Source: DATBGO01 sp963785765
Lineage (GTDB): Bacteria > Actinomycetota > Actinomycetes > Streptosporangiales > Streptosporangiaceae
Assembly (NCBI GenBank): GCA_963785765.1
Contig: CAWAWM010000002.1
Location: 806,001 to 870,000 of the forward strand
Length of the DNA: 64,000 bases
Direction: 5' to 3'
Part shown: piece by piece, positions 42,468 to 51,718 of the stretch
Numbering within the stretch: the stretch's first letter is position 1
Layout of the letters: each line of letters opens with the position of its first letter
The notes under the pieces: generated by a model
The model's database searches: none
What the model was told of the DNA's origin: nothing
Seen by the model: only the letters and a program-made list of their open reading frames with translations
Made by a program: the position numbers and the translations under genes

Positions 42468-42532
42468 CAGCCGCGGGCGCGCTCGCCACGCTGGTCATGG
42501 CGCAGTCCCCTGGCCGAGAGGAACGCCACGCG

Positions 42533-43111
42533 ATGCCCCGGATGGGCCTGAACCACGACCGGGTGGTCGCCGAGGCCGCGATGGTGGCCGACGAGGCCGG
42601 GCTGGACCGCCTGGCCCTGACCACCGTCGCGCGCCGTCTCGGCGTCTCGGTGCCTGGCCTCTACAAGCACATTGACAGCCTGGACGGCCTCAAGCGGGAC
42701 CTGGCGGTACTCGGGGTGAACGAGCTGACCGCCGCCATGTCGGCGGCCGCCGTCGGCCGCTCCGGGCGCGACGCGCTGTGCGCGATCGCCGAGGCGTACC
42801 GCGATTACGCCGCCCGGCACCCCGGCCTGGCGGCAGCGAGCATCCGGGCACCCGCACCCGGCGACGCTGAGCACGAGGCGGCGGGCGAAGCCGCTGTGGG
42901 GATACTGCTCGCCGTCCTGGCGGGTTACCGCATCGCCGGCCCCGACGCCATCGACGCGATCCGCTTCCTGCGCGTGATCATGCACGGATTCGTCACCCTG
43001 GAGGCCGCCGGCGGGTTCGGCCTGCCGCAGTCAGTGGACGGCACGTTCGCCCGGATCATCGATTCGGTCGACGTCACCTTCGCGGGCTGGGGCCGGGCGT
43101 CAGCGAGCTGA
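42533..43111 (+). CDS. TetR/AcrR family regulator (WHG-type C-terminal domain)
   Basis: The N-terminal helix-turn-helix reads LALTTVARRLGVSVPGLYKH followed by IDSLDGLKRDLAVLG. The C-terminal half (ALCAIAEAYRDYAARHPGLA, IDAIRFLRVIMHGFVTLEAA) is the TetR_C_33/WHG type, with GFGLPQSVDGTFARIIDSVD near the end. ATG 42533 has GAGAGG about 11 nt upstream; ATG 42497 and ATG 42542 are alternatives. The gap to the membrane protein is 65 nt. Probable autorepressor of its operon. Confidence 0.88.
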   Translation: MPRMGLNHDRVVAEAAMVADEAGLDRLALTTVARRLGVSVPGLYKHIDSLDGLKRDLAVLGVNELTAAMSAAAVGRSGRDALCAIAEAYRDYAARHPGLAAASIRAPAPGDAEHEAAGEAAVGILLAVLAGYRIAGPDAIDAIRFLRVIMHGFVTLEAAGGFGLPQSVDGTFARIIDSVDVTFAGWGRASAS

Positions 43112-43256
43112 CCGGCCCGGACTCAAGCCGGGCGGCCGACGGTGCCCGACCGCGGCTGCCCGCAGCGGCCTGGCGGCCCGGGCCCGCACGGCAGGCTGGC
43201 CCGCACTACCCTGTGTTGCGGCGTTCTACCCACCCCGGATCAGCCAGGAGGCAGTC

Positions 43257-43982
43257 ATGTCGTCGCGCGTCGAGCCCGTTCAGACTCCCGAAGGGTCGTT
43301 CGACCTGGCGGTCTGGCTGCCGGAGGCCGGCACCGGGCCTGGCCTGCTGCTGATCCAGGAGATCTACGGAGTCAGTGACTACATCCAGGCGGTCGGCGAG
43401 GACCTGGCCGGTCTGGGTTACGTCGTGGCCGCCCCCGACCTGTTCTGGCGGCTCAAGCCCGGTCACGTGGCCGCCCACGACGAGGCGGGCCTGACCGAGT
43501 CGCTGGAGCTGGCGTCACAGTTCGACTTCGCGAAGGGCGTCGCGGACGCGACGGCGGCACTGCACGCCCTGGCCGCGCTGCCCGAGGTGACCGGCGGCAC
43601 CGGGGTGATCGGATTCTGCCTGGGCGGATCCATCGCCTACTTCCTGGCCGCGCAGGCGGAGCTGGACGCCACGGTCTCGTACTACGGCTCCGCGGTCCAC
43701 GACAACCTGGAGCTGCTCGCGCAGATCGAGGGCCCGCTGCAGTTCCAGTACGGCGGCAGCGACCCGTACATCCCGCGCGAGCAGGTCGCGCAGGTGGAAG
43801 AGGCAGCCGCGGACCGGCCCAATGTGGAAATCAACGTCGAGGAAGAGGCCGGGCACGCGTTCCACAACCGGATGGCGCCGATGTTCCACGTACCGGAACC
43901 GGCCGCCCGGGCCTGGCAGCGCACCGAGGAGTTCCTGGCCCGCCATCTCCCGGTCCGGCACCGCGAATCCTCGAAGTCCTAG
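43257..43982 (+). CDS. Dienelactone hydrolase family protein
   Basis: An alpha/beta hydrolase of 241 residues with a Cys nucleophile as in carboxymethylenebutenolidase: VIGFCLGGSIAYFLAAQ. The Asp is in QYGGSDPYIPREQVAQ and the His in EEEAGHAFHNRMAPMFH. LLIQEIYGVSDYIQAVGEDL near the N-terminus contains the Glu that pairs with the Cys in this family. AGGAGG lies before the ATG. Substrate unknown; no aromatic-ring degradation cluster is adjacent. Confidence 0.9.
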   Translation: MSSRVEPVQTPEGSFDLAVWLPEAGTGPGLLLIQEIYGVSDYIQAVGEDLAGLGYVVAAPDLFWRLKPGHVAAHDEAGLTESLELASQFDFAKGVADATAALHALAALPEVTGGTGVIGFCLGGSIAYFLAAQAELDATVSYYGSAVHDNLELLAQIEGPLQFQYGGSDPYIPREQVAQVEEAAADRPNVEINVEEEAGHAFHNRMAPMFHVPEPAARAWQRTEEFLARHLPVRHRESSKS

Positions 43983-44066
43983 CCGTAGCACGCACCACGG
44001 CGTCATCGGCGGTGGTGCACCGGACTGGATCAGCCGCCCCGCGGCTGAACTCAGCAAGCCGGGACG

Positions 44067-45479
44067 GTGAACATCCGCGCGCCCGGGCATGTACTGGTGG
44101 TGCCTTCGAATAACAGGACTGCGACCAGCCCGCTGCACGACCTGCAGGCCACCAGCAGCGAGCGGAAGGCCGCCGGAAGAGCGGCGCGGAACCGGGTCAG
44201 CCGCGACGCGCTCGGGGACTGGGCGGCGGCGGACCGCGGGCACGACGCCCTGGAGACGATCCTGGCCCAGAACAAGATCCGGATTCCCGAGCTCGTTCCC
44301 ATCAGGCATCACCGGATGGCGGCCTCGCCGTGGAATTACTACCGGGGCGCCGCCGCGGTGATGGCGGCCGACCTCGCGTCCCAGCCGGACAGCGGCCTGA
44401 CGGTACAGCTGTGCGGCGACGCGCACGTGCTGAACTTCGGCCTGTGGGCTACCCCGGAGCGGAACCTCTACTTCGACCTGCGGGACTTTGACGAGACCCT
44501 GCCCGGGCCGTTCGAATGGGACGTCAAGCGGTTTGCCGCCAGCCTGGTGGTAGCGGCACGGGAGAACCGGATCAAGCCGGCCAGGGCGGACGCGGCGGTC
44601 GCCGCCGGCGTTGCGGCCTATCGACGGCGCATGCGCAGCTACGCCGGGATGCCTGAACTCGACATCTGGTACGACGGCATGCACGCCGACAACCTGCTCA
44701 GCTACTTCGAGCCGGCCGACCGCGGCCGGGTGTCGATTCATATCGAGCGCAAGCGCAGGCGGCGAACCAGCCGCGGGGCATTTGCCAAGCTCACGACGAT
44801 GGCGCACGGGCGGCCCCGGATAACCGAGGAGCCGCCGCTGCGCACCACGATCAGTGACGACGAGCAGGCTGACCTCGTCGACCAGCTGCTGGCTGAGTAC
44901 CGGCTGACCCTCCAGGAGGACCGGCGGCACCTGTTCGACCGGTTCACCGAGGTCGACGTGGTGCGCCAGGTCGTGGGCGTCGGCAGCGTCGGGATGGCTG
45001 TCTACCTGGTGCTGCTGGCGGGCCGCACCGGTGCCGACCCGTTGTTCTTGCAGGTCAAGCAAGCCGGGCCGGCTGTGTACGAGGCCCATACTCAGCCGAG
45101 CCGCCACGGTCATCATGGTGCGCGGGTGATCGCGGGTAAACGGCTGGTCCAGAGCGCCACCGACATCTTCGTCGGCTGGGGCTCGCTGCACGGCAAGGAC
45201 TACTACGTGCGGCAGTTCAGGGACATGAAGATCATCCCGACGACCGAGCTGATCGCCCCGCGGCTGGCCGAGTTCGCGACCGCCTGTGGCGAGACGCTGG
45301 CCAGGGCCCATGCCCGCACCGGGGACCCGGTGGCCATCGCCGCCTACATCGGGAAGGGCTCGAGGTTCGCCGCGGGGATCGGCCGGTACGCCCGGCGCTA
45401 CGCCGATCAGAATGAGCGTGACCACGCGCAGCTCGTCAGCGCCATAGCCGCGGGAACGGTCGAGAGTTTGCCTGGCTAG
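44067..45479 (+). CDS. DUF2252 family protein
   Basis: A 470-residue protein with kinase-like-fold features of DUF2252: LVPIRHHRMAASPWNYYRGA near the start, QLCGDAHVLNFGLWATPERN (candidate HxxN loop), YFDLRDFDETLPGPFEWDVK with RFAASLVVAAREN, then GVGSVGMAVYLVLLAG, PLFLQVKQAGPAVYE (candidate Lys) and HGKDYYVRQFRDMK. The order of motifs suggests a permuted aminoglycoside-phosphotransferase-like fold, but no activity is established for the family. Start GTG; 84 nt after the dienelactone hydrolase gene, same strand. Confidence 0.9.
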   Translation: MNIRAPGHVLVVPSNNRTATSPLHDLQATSSERKAAGRAARNRVSRDALGDWAAADRGHDALETILAQNKIRIPELVPIRHHRMAASPWNYYRGAAAVMAADLASQPDSGLTVQLCGDAHVLNFGLWATPERNLYFDLRDFDETLPGPFEWDVKRFAASLVVAARENRIKPARADAAVAAGVAAYRRRMRSYAGMPELDIWYDGMHADNLLSYFEPADRGRVSIHIERKRRRRTSRGAFAKLTTMAHGRPRITEEPPLRTTISDDEQADLVDQLLAEYRLTLQEDRRHLFDRFTEVDVVRQVVGVGSVGMAVYLVLLAGRTGADPLFLQVKQAGPAVYEAHTQPSRHGHHGARVIAGKRLVQSATDIFVGWGSLHGKDYYVRQFRDMKIIPTTELIAPRLAEFATACGETLARAHARTGDPVAIAAYIGKGSRFAAGIGRYARRYADQNERDHAQLVSAIAAGTVESLPG

Positions 45480-45579
45480 CCGCCGGCGGCGCGGCGCCGC
45501 CCCGAGTCCGCGGGCCCGGCCGGGCTGGGTAGCCTGGGTGGCAGTGGGCAGCTATGGCCCTTATCGCAGAGGCGGGCCG

Positions 45580-47244
45580 ATGAATCCGCTGTACCACCTC
45601 GCTGGCCGGGCGGTTGACCGGGCGATGGGGCTCCCGCCCTCGGCGACGTCCTATGTGCTCCGGCGCGATGTCGCCACGCCGATGCCCGACGGCGTCACCC
45701 TGCTCGGGGATCATTACCGGCCCGCCGGGCCGGACGGGCCGCTGCCGGTGGTGCTGATCCGTTCGCCGTACGGCCGGGCCGGTTTCGCCGGGCTGGTGTT
45801 CGCCGCTCCGCTAGCCCGCCGGGGCCTGCAGGTCTTCATCCAGAGCACCCGCGGGACGTTCGGCTCGGGCGGCCTGTTCCGGCCGTTCCTGTCCGAGCGG
45901 GAGGACGGCCTGGCCACCGTGGCGTGGCTGCGCGAACAGCCGTGGTGTGACGGCCAGGTAGCGATGACCGGTGCCAGCTACCTGGGCCACACGCAGTGGG
46001 CGGTCGCTCCCTATGCCGATCCGCCGCTGCGGTCGGTGTCGCTGAACATCACCGTGGCGAAGATGACGGCCGCTTTCTACAACCATGGCGCGCCCGGTCT
46101 GCAGAACGCGCTGACCTGGACCGGGCTCATTGGTAACCAGGAACGGGGCGGCCTGCTCCCGCTCCCGGGGCCGCGGCAGCTGGCCAGGCTCAAGCGAGCT
46201 ATGCGGAAGGTCCCGTTGCAGGCCGCCGACATCGACGTGGCGGGCGCACCGGTCGCCTTCTGGCGGGACTTCGTCGAGCATTCAGCCCCGGGTGACGAGT
46301 TCTGGGCCGCCGCCGATCATGACCGCGCCGACCTGACCCGGCTTCCGCCGGTCAGCATGGTGACGGGCTGGTGGGACCTGTTCGCGCCCGGCCAGTTGCG
46401 GGACTACGCGGCGATCCGGGCGGCGGGAGGCGCGGCGCGGATCATCGTCGGGCCCTGGCTGCACGGCGAGCCCGGCGAGATGAAGGCCATCGCCCAGCAC
46501 GACACGGCCTGGCTGAACCACCATCTGAACGGCGGCCCGCTGCCGCCGGGCGCGCCGGTGCGGGTCTTCCTCCAGCAGGCCGGCCGGTGGCTCGACTTCG
46601 CCGACTGGCCGCCTCCGGCCGCCGTGAACACGCCCTTCTACCTGCGCGTTTCAGGCGCCCTCCGGCTGGACGCCGAGCCTGGGGGCGCGCCGCCGCACAC
46701 CTTCGTCTACGACCCGGCGGACCCGACGCCGTCGAAAGGCGGCCCGCTGCTGCAGCCGCCAGGCAAGCAGGTCGACAACGCCGAGATCGAACTCCGGCCT
46801 GACGTCCTGACCTTTACCACCGATCCGCTCGCCGCCGACCTGGACCTGGTCGGGCCGGTCACGGCCCGGATCTTCGTGCGCACCGGCCGCCAGTACGCCG
46901 ACGTCTTCGTCCGGGTCTGTGACGTCGACGACCGCGGGGTCTCCCGCAATGTCGTCGACGGCATCCGGCGGCTGTCGCCGCAGACCGTGCCCGCCGCCGA
47001 CGTCGAGGCCGGCGACGACGGCGTCCTGGCGGTGGCGGTCGAACTCTATCCCACCGGCTACCGGGTGCGGGCCGGGCACCGGATCCGGGTGCAGGTCAGC
47101 GGGGGCTCGTTCCCGCGGTATGCCCGCAACTTCGGCACCGGCGAGGCGTTCGGCGCGGCCACCCGGGCGCTGCGCTGCCGGTTCGAGATCTACCACGATT
47201 CCCGGCACCCTTCGCACGTCCTGCTCCCGGTGCTGCCCAGCTAG
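45580..47244 (+). CDS. CocE/NonD family hydrolase
   Basis: Acyl-peptidase or esterase of the X-Pro dipeptidyl-peptidase class, about 554 residues. It shows RRDVATPMPDGVTLLGDHYR, VVLIRSPYGRAGFAG, STRGTFGSGG, the nucleophile motif MTGASYLGHTQWAVAPYADP, an Asp region MVTGWWDLFAPGQLRDYAAI, and GPWLHGEPGEM with the catalytic His. The C-terminal jelly-roll domain (about 320-550; TDPLAADLDLVGPVTARIFV, RIRVQVSGGSFPRYARNFGT) completes the family layout. ATG 45580 is preferred to GTG 45538 on the basis of AGAGGCGGG upstream. No signal peptide. Confidence 0.9.
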   Translation: MNPLYHLAGRAVDRAMGLPPSATSYVLRRDVATPMPDGVTLLGDHYRPAGPDGPLPVVLIRSPYGRAGFAGLVFAAPLARRGLQVFIQSTRGTFGSGGLFRPFLSEREDGLATVAWLREQPWCDGQVAMTGASYLGHTQWAVAPYADPPLRSVSLNITVAKMTAAFYNHGAPGLQNALTWTGLIGNQERGGLLPLPGPRQLARLKRAMRKVPLQAADIDVAGAPVAFWRDFVEHSAPGDEFWAAADHDRADLTRLPPVSMVTGWWDLFAPGQLRDYAAIRAAGGAARIIVGPWLHGEPGEMKAIAQHDTAWLNHHLNGGPLPPGAPVRVFLQQAGRWLDFADWPPPAAVNTPFYLRVSGALRLDAEPGGAPPHTFVYDPADPTPSKGGPLLQPPGKQVDNAEIELRPDVLTFTTDPLAADLDLVGPVTARIFVRTGRQYADVFVRVCDVDDRGVSRNVVDGIRRLSPQTVPAADVEAGDDGVLAVAVELYPTGYRVRAGHRIRVQVSGGSFPRYARNFGTGEAFGAATRALRCRFEIYHDSRHPSHVLLPVLPS

Positions 47245-47321
47245 CCGTCGCTGGCGCCGGCCAGTCCGGTCCGCCGGGCGGCCCGGTCACGGCCGGCCCT
47301 CGGGCCCGCGCCGGCCTGCGG

Positions 47322-48275
47322 TCAGCGCTTCGCCTGGGGATTGTCGCCGCTGGCCTGGAGCAGCTGCCGGGCGAGGAGATAGGCCTCATCGAACGCGGCG
47401 GGCGCTACCCAGTCCTGGGTGCGCATGTAACGCGGCCAGTCCTCATGGGAGCCGATAATTCGCTGCGCCGGGATGCGGTAAGGGCGCTGCAAGGAAAATA
47501 GGCCCTCCGAGCTGATCGCCCATTGTTCATTGGGGATTTCGATGAGCGGCCCCAGGTCGCGGGCGCGCTCGCCGGTCCGCGCCTCGATGCCCAGCTGAAC
47601 AAGCTTCAGCAGCTGCTGAAGTACGGCGGTGGGATCGAAGCTGGAATCGCCCGGATAGCGGTCCACCGCCCGGAGGCGCCCGGCCAGGCGCTCGGCGAAA
47701 ATCGTGACCGGCTCCCCGGGATGCCAGGGAACCAGGCCCAGGGCCGTCCCGTCAGGTTCCTCGGCCTGGGCCACGACATCGGCGCCGTCGGGGCGGAACC
47801 GCACCCGGATCGGCTGTCCCGGCAGCTGCACCCGCGCACCGGCCGGCGTGATCGCCCCGACCTCGACGGCTTCACCGAGCAGCAGCCGGAGCCTTTCCTG
47901 GGTGGGATTCCGGTTAGCCGCGCTGAACAGGTCATCCCGCTGCTGCCGGTGCTCAGCCAGCCGCTGCCGGGTCACCGCGGTCAGGGTATCCAGCTGCGCG
48001 GCGGTGGCCCGGATCTGCTCCTCGGCCCGCCGCATTCGGTTCTCCAGGATGAAGCCCAGCAAGGCCAGCGGCACCAGCAGCATCAGGGACGTCCCGAGCT
48101 GCATCAGCAGCCCCGGCACATAGGCCTGGCCCTGCAGGACCCAGCCGCCGGCGACGAGGGTGATCCCGGCGACCGTCACCAAGGCGAGCGCGAGAACGCT
48201 CCGGTCCCTGATAGCGGCCATGAAACGGTCAGATCGGTCGCGCCGTCCTTTGCTGTCCCGGGACGCGGCTGCCAT
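47322..48275 (-). CDS. Membrane protein with coiled-coil region, divergent to the STAND NTPase
   Basis: ATG 48275 follows AGGGAGGA at a 7-nt distance; 317 residues. Two adjacent membrane helices, SVLALALVTVAGITLVAGG and LMQLGTSLMLLVPLALLGFI, lead into a coiled-coil stretch (ENRMRRAEEQIRATAAQLDT, VTRQRLAEHRQQRDD). A 200-residue cytoplasmic domain follows, with VRFRPDGADVVAQAEEPD, FDPTAVLQQLLKLVQLGIEA and WAISSEGLFSLQRPYRIPAQ. No family is recognised. The 89-nt divergent gap to the next gene suggests shared regulation and perhaps a joint function as a membrane sensor. Confidence 0.75.
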   Translation of the reverse strand: MAAASRDSKGRRDRSDRFMAAIRDRSVLALALVTVAGITLVAGGWVLQGQAYVPGLLMQLGTSLMLLVPLALLGFILENRMRRAEEQIRATAAQLDTLTAVTRQRLAEHRQQRDDLFSAANRNPTQERLRLLLGEAVEVGAITPAGARVQLPGQPIRVRFRPDGADVVAQAEEPDGTALGLVPWHPGEPVTIFAERLAGRLRAVDRYPGDSSFDPTAVLQQLLKLVQLGIEARTGERARDLGPLIEIPNEQWAISSEGLFSLQRPYRIPAQRIIGSHEDWPRYMRTQDWVAPAAFDEAYLLARQLLQASGDNPQAKR

Positions 48276-48364
48276 CCGATGGTCCTCCCTGGACGCTGTC
48301 GCCAATCAGACCATATTCTGAATTTCTGGTCGCGACGGTATGGCCGCGCAGTGGGTGAGTAATC

Positions 48365-50584
48365 GTGGGGAATAGTCCGGTGCGTTGCCGTGTCGTGGGC
48401 GCGCCGGTCAGCTACGGGCTGGCCACCTTTAAGGACCGCGGCGCTCAGGTCGGGCAGGTCCTGGGCTGGCTGGCCGATCCCGCCACCCGGATGATCACGG
48501 TTTTCGGGCGGCGGGGAATCGGCAAGAGCTCACTGGCGGCCAAGGTGGTGGAGACCTTAGCCGCCACCGACAGCGGCTGCTCTGGCGTGGTGAACCTGAG
48601 CGCCCGCACCGACGGGCTGCTCACCATCGAGAAGATCTTCTTCGCCATGGCCGAGCTGGCCGACCCCGCAGGGAAAGAATCGCTGTTCGCGCTGTGGAGC
48701 AGGCCCCGTGACCCGCGGGACAAGCTGCTGGGGCTCTTCGCAGCGATGGAAGAGGGCACACAGGTCATCGTGCTCGACAACATCGAAGATCAGCTGAGCG
48801 ACGACGGGCGTCCCGTCCACGCCGACCTGGAGCTGTTTCTTGATGTCGTCTTCCGGGCGCCGCGGGCGCCGCGCGTGCTGGTCACCAGCCAGGTACCGGT
48901 CACCCTCGACCCGGCTGTCTGGCGCTGGGAGGCACGGCTGCACCTCGACAGCGGCCTGCCGGTGGCAGACAGCGTGGACCTGCTGCGCGAACTCGACCGC
49001 AATGGCGACGCGGGCCTGCTCGATGCCCCCGATGCGGAGCTGGAACGGGCGGCCAGGCGCCTGCACGGAGTGCCGCGGGCGCTGGAGCTCACCGTCGGCG
49101 TGCTCACCGGGGACCGGCTCACGCTGCCCACGCTCGACAGCCTCCTGAACGACTTCACCGTGCGCGGCGACGTGGTCGACCAGCTCGCCCACGACCGCTA
49201 CCGGCGGCTGGACGACGAGGCCCGGCTGACCCTCGATGTCCTGGCCGTCTTCGGGAGCCCGGTCACCCGCGAGCCGGTCGAATGGGTACTGCGGCCGCTG
49301 GCCCCTGGCCTCGATCCGGCGCGGGCCCTGAGCCAGCTCGCCCAGGTGCACATGATCTCGGTGGACCGGCGGTCCAGGGAGTTCGCGCTGCATCCGCTCG
49401 ATGCGGACATCGCCTACGGCGCGCTGCCCGCGGCCGGCCCGATCTCGCGGCAGGTCCTGGAACGGCGGGCAGCGGGCTGGTACGAGCGCCAGCGCCAGCC
49501 GCCGCCCTGGCGCACCGTCGCCGACCTCGCGAGCCACCGCCAGGAGTATGAGCACCGGCTGCGCGCCGAAGACTTCGACGACGCGGCGCTCATTCTCGAT
49601 GAGATCGGCGAATTCCTGGCCCTGCAGGGGTCGATCCGTGAAGTGATCGGCATGCACCTGGCGCTCCGCGGCCAGGTGCGGGCCGACGCCGCGGTCCTGG
49701 CGCACCTGGTCGGCTACGGTCAGGCCCGGCACATCGGCGGGCCCCTGGATGCGGCCGTGGCGCCGCTCCAGGAGGCGATCGCGCTGGCCGCCAGCACCGG
49801 CGATCAGCGGCAGCTGGAGCGCGCGCTGTTCATCCTCGGCGACGTCTTCCGGGGCCTGCGCCGGCTCTCGGAGGCCGCCGGGGTGCTGCGGCGGGCCGCG
49901 GCGGTCGCCCATGAGCTGGGAGACAGCCTGCACGAGGCACACGCGCTGCTCTGCCTCAGCCTGGCGCATGCTTACCTCGAACAGGTGCCGGAGGCGCTGG
50001 ACATCGCCGATCAGCTGCAGCGGCTGGCTGACCAGACCGGTCACCCGATGATCCGGGCCCGGACCGGTGATGCGCGCAGCGCCGCGTACATCGTCGCCGG
50101 GCGGTGGGCCGACGCGTTCAGCGCGGCCGAAGAGGCCCTGGCCGCTTACGGCGACGCGGACGCCGGGGCGCTGGGGTACGCGCGCAACGTCCAGGGGATC
50201 GCCCTTCTCGGCCTGGGCCAGGTAGCCGAGGCCGTCACCTTGCTGACGCAGGCCCAGACCGACGTTTCCCAGGTGGAGTCCCCGCGGGTCGAGGGGCTGT
50301 GCCTGTACAACCTGGCCTGGGCGCACTGGCTGGCCGGCCGGTTCGCCGACAGCTGCTCCGCCGCGCGGCAGGCCGTCGATGCCTTCCGCCGCTCCGGGTG
50401 CGCGGACGTCGAGGCCGGCGCGGAACTCGCCCGCGCCTGCGCGGCGATGCAGGCCGGAGACCGGCCCGCGTCAGCCGCGGCGCTGCGGGCGGCGGCCGGC
50501 AAGTCGCGCGGCAACTGCGATCTGGCTCCGGCCGGATGGCTGACGGCGGAGGCTGACCGGCTCGCTGAAGCAGCGCCGGGATGA
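48365..50584 (+). CDS. STAND-type NTPase with C-terminal TPR-like repeats
   Basis: A 739-residue signal-transduction NTPase. Walker A is FGRRGIGKSSLAAKV (48-56 core), Walker B VIVLDNIEDQ (Asp138); APRVLVTSQVPVTLD provides the sensor-1 Arg region typical of NB-ARC/AP-ATPases. A winged-helix part follows (ARLTLDVLAVFGSPVTREPV). From about residue 430 the chain is helical with repeated 34-40-residue units (LERALFILGDVFRGLRRLSE, HEAHALLCLSLAHAYLEQVP, EGLCLYNLAWAHWLAGRFAD). No effector (TIR, CHAT, nuclease, protease) is fused at the N-terminus. GTG start. Could act as a regulator or a defence sensor; undetermined. Confidence 0.85.
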   Translation: MGNSPVRCRVVGAPVSYGLATFKDRGAQVGQVLGWLADPATRMITVFGRRGIGKSSLAAKVVETLAATDSGCSGVVNLSARTDGLLTIEKIFFAMAELADPAGKESLFALWSRPRDPRDKLLGLFAAMEEGTQVIVLDNIEDQLSDDGRPVHADLELFLDVVFRAPRAPRVLVTSQVPVTLDPAVWRWEARLHLDSGLPVADSVDLLRELDRNGDAGLLDAPDAELERAARRLHGVPRALELTVGVLTGDRLTLPTLDSLLNDFTVRGDVVDQLAHDRYRRLDDEARLTLDVLAVFGSPVTREPVEWVLRPLAPGLDPARALSQLAQVHMISVDRRSREFALHPLDADIAYGALPAAGPISRQVLERRAAGWYERQRQPPPWRTVADLASHRQEYEHRLRAEDFDDAALILDEIGEFLALQGSIREVIGMHLALRGQVRADAAVLAHLVGYGQARHIGGPLDAAVAPLQEAIALAASTGDQRQLERALFILGDVFRGLRRLSEAAGVLRRAAAVAHELGDSLHEAHALLCLSLAHAYLEQVPEALDIADQLQRLADQTGHPMIRARTGDARSAAYIVAGRWADAFSAAEEALAAYGDADAGALGYARNVQGIALLGLGQVAEAVTLLTQAQTDVSQVESPRVEGLCLYNLAWAHWLAGRFADSCSAARQAVDAFRRSGCADVEAGAELARACAAMQAGDRPASAAALRAAAGKSRGNCDLAPAGWLTAEADRLAEAAPG

Positions 50585-50658
50585 GCGCCGCCGCGCGCAG
50601 GCGCGCTGCAGATCCGGCGTCGGCGGACCCGGCCAGCCCGGTAATGGCCAGGTAGCTC

Positions 50659-51672
50659 ATGCGTGCTTTTGTCATCACCGGGCCAGGCGAGGCTGGCGTG
50701 CACGACGTGGCGCGGCCCGATGCGGGCCCCGGCGAGGTGGTCGTGAGCATCGAGCGCGCCGGGGTGTGCGGTACCGACGTCGACATCTTCACCGGCAGGA
50801 TGTCCTATCTGCACAGCGGTCAGGCCTGGTATCCCATCAGGCCCGGCCACGAATGGGCCGGGGTGGTCAGCGCCGTGGGCGACGGCGTCGCCGGCTCCTG
50901 GCTCGGCCGCCGGGTCACCGGCGACACCATGCTCGGCTGCGGCCACTGCGCCCGGTGCCTGGCGGGGCGGCAGCACGTGTGCGCCGACCGGTACGAGATC
51001 GGCATCCGCAACGGCTGGCCGGGTGCGCTGGCCGAGCAGATGCCCATCCCGGTGACGGCGCTGCAGCCGTTGCCCGACGCCGTCGGCCCGGCCCTCGGCG
51101 CCCTGGTCGAGCCGGGCGGCACGGCCCTGCGCTGCGTGCAGGCCGCGGACCTGCAGCCCGATGACCGGCTGCTGATCATGGGGCCGGGGGCGATCGGGCT
51201 GCTGGCGGCCCAGATCGCCGCCGCGCAGGGCGCCGAGGTGCACTTGCTGGGCCGCACCGCGCGGTCGCTGGCCTTCGCCCGCCGCATCGGCTTCGAGCAC
51301 GCGTGGACCCGCCGGACGCTGCCCGGCCTGCGGTATGACGCTGTCATCGATGCCTCCAATGACCCTGCCCTGCCCGCGCTCGCCGCCAGTCTCGTGGAGC
51401 CAGGCCGCCGGGTGGTGTACGTCGGACTCGCCGACAACCCGAGCCGCATTGACACCCGCGCCCTGGTGCTGAATGACGCCACCGCGGTCGGCGTGCTCAG
51501 TGCGTCCGGAGGCATCGCTGGCGCCGTGGAGCTGTACGCCTCCGGCGCGGTCGATCCGTCGCCGCTGGTCGCCGCCACGGTGCCGCTGGCCGACGTGGCC
51601 GGCGTGCTGGCGGGCCAGCGCCGGCGCGGCTGGGGCGGTGCACCCAAGATCCAGGTGGACCCCCGGCGCTGA
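50659..51672 (+). CDS. Zinc-dependent alcohol dehydrogenase (MDR superfamily)
   Basis: A 337-residue medium-chain dehydrogenase. The catalytic zinc site is AGVCGTDVDIF and IRPGHEWAGVVSAVGDG; the structural zinc site has four Cys in GCGHCARCLAGRQHVCADRY. The Rossmann part is LLIMGPGAIGLLAAQIAAAQ, with Gly residues degenerate relative to GxGxxG (GPGAIG). The sorbitol/threonine dehydrogenase-like order suggests a polyol or amino alcohol substrate. It starts 74 nt after the STAND gene and precedes the helicase by 46 nt. Confidence 0.9.
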   Translation: MRAFVITGPGEAGVHDVARPDAGPGEVVVSIERAGVCGTDVDIFTGRMSYLHSGQAWYPIRPGHEWAGVVSAVGDGVAGSWLGRRVTGDTMLGCGHCARCLAGRQHVCADRYEIGIRNGWPGALAEQMPIPVTALQPLPDAVGPALGALVEPGGTALRCVQAADLQPDDRLLIMGPGAIGLLAAQIAAAQGAEVHLLGRTARSLAFARRIGFEHAWTRRTLPGLRYDAVIDASNDPALPALAASLVEPGRRVVYVGLADNPSRIDTRALVLNDATAVGVLSASGGIAGAVELYASGAVDPSPLVAATVPLADVAGVLAGQRRRGWGGAPKIQVDPRR

Positions 51673-51718
51673 GGCACTGGCCGGGGGAGCCCCGCGGTGC
51701 GGGCATGATGGATAGGCC

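Noticed and set aside
41678..42532. Upstream extension of the TetR frame through the membrane protein gene
   Set aside because: That frame is Arg/Gly-rich and overlaps a clear membrane protein with its own ribosome binding site.
43515..45425. 636-residue frame antisense to the dienelactone hydrolase and DUF2252 genes
   Set aside because: Covers two clear genes on the other strand and shows no domain or plausible start.
48557..50326. Long antisense frame under the STAND NTPase
   Set aside because: Composition is biased and all coding evidence (Walker motifs, repeats) is on the plus strand.
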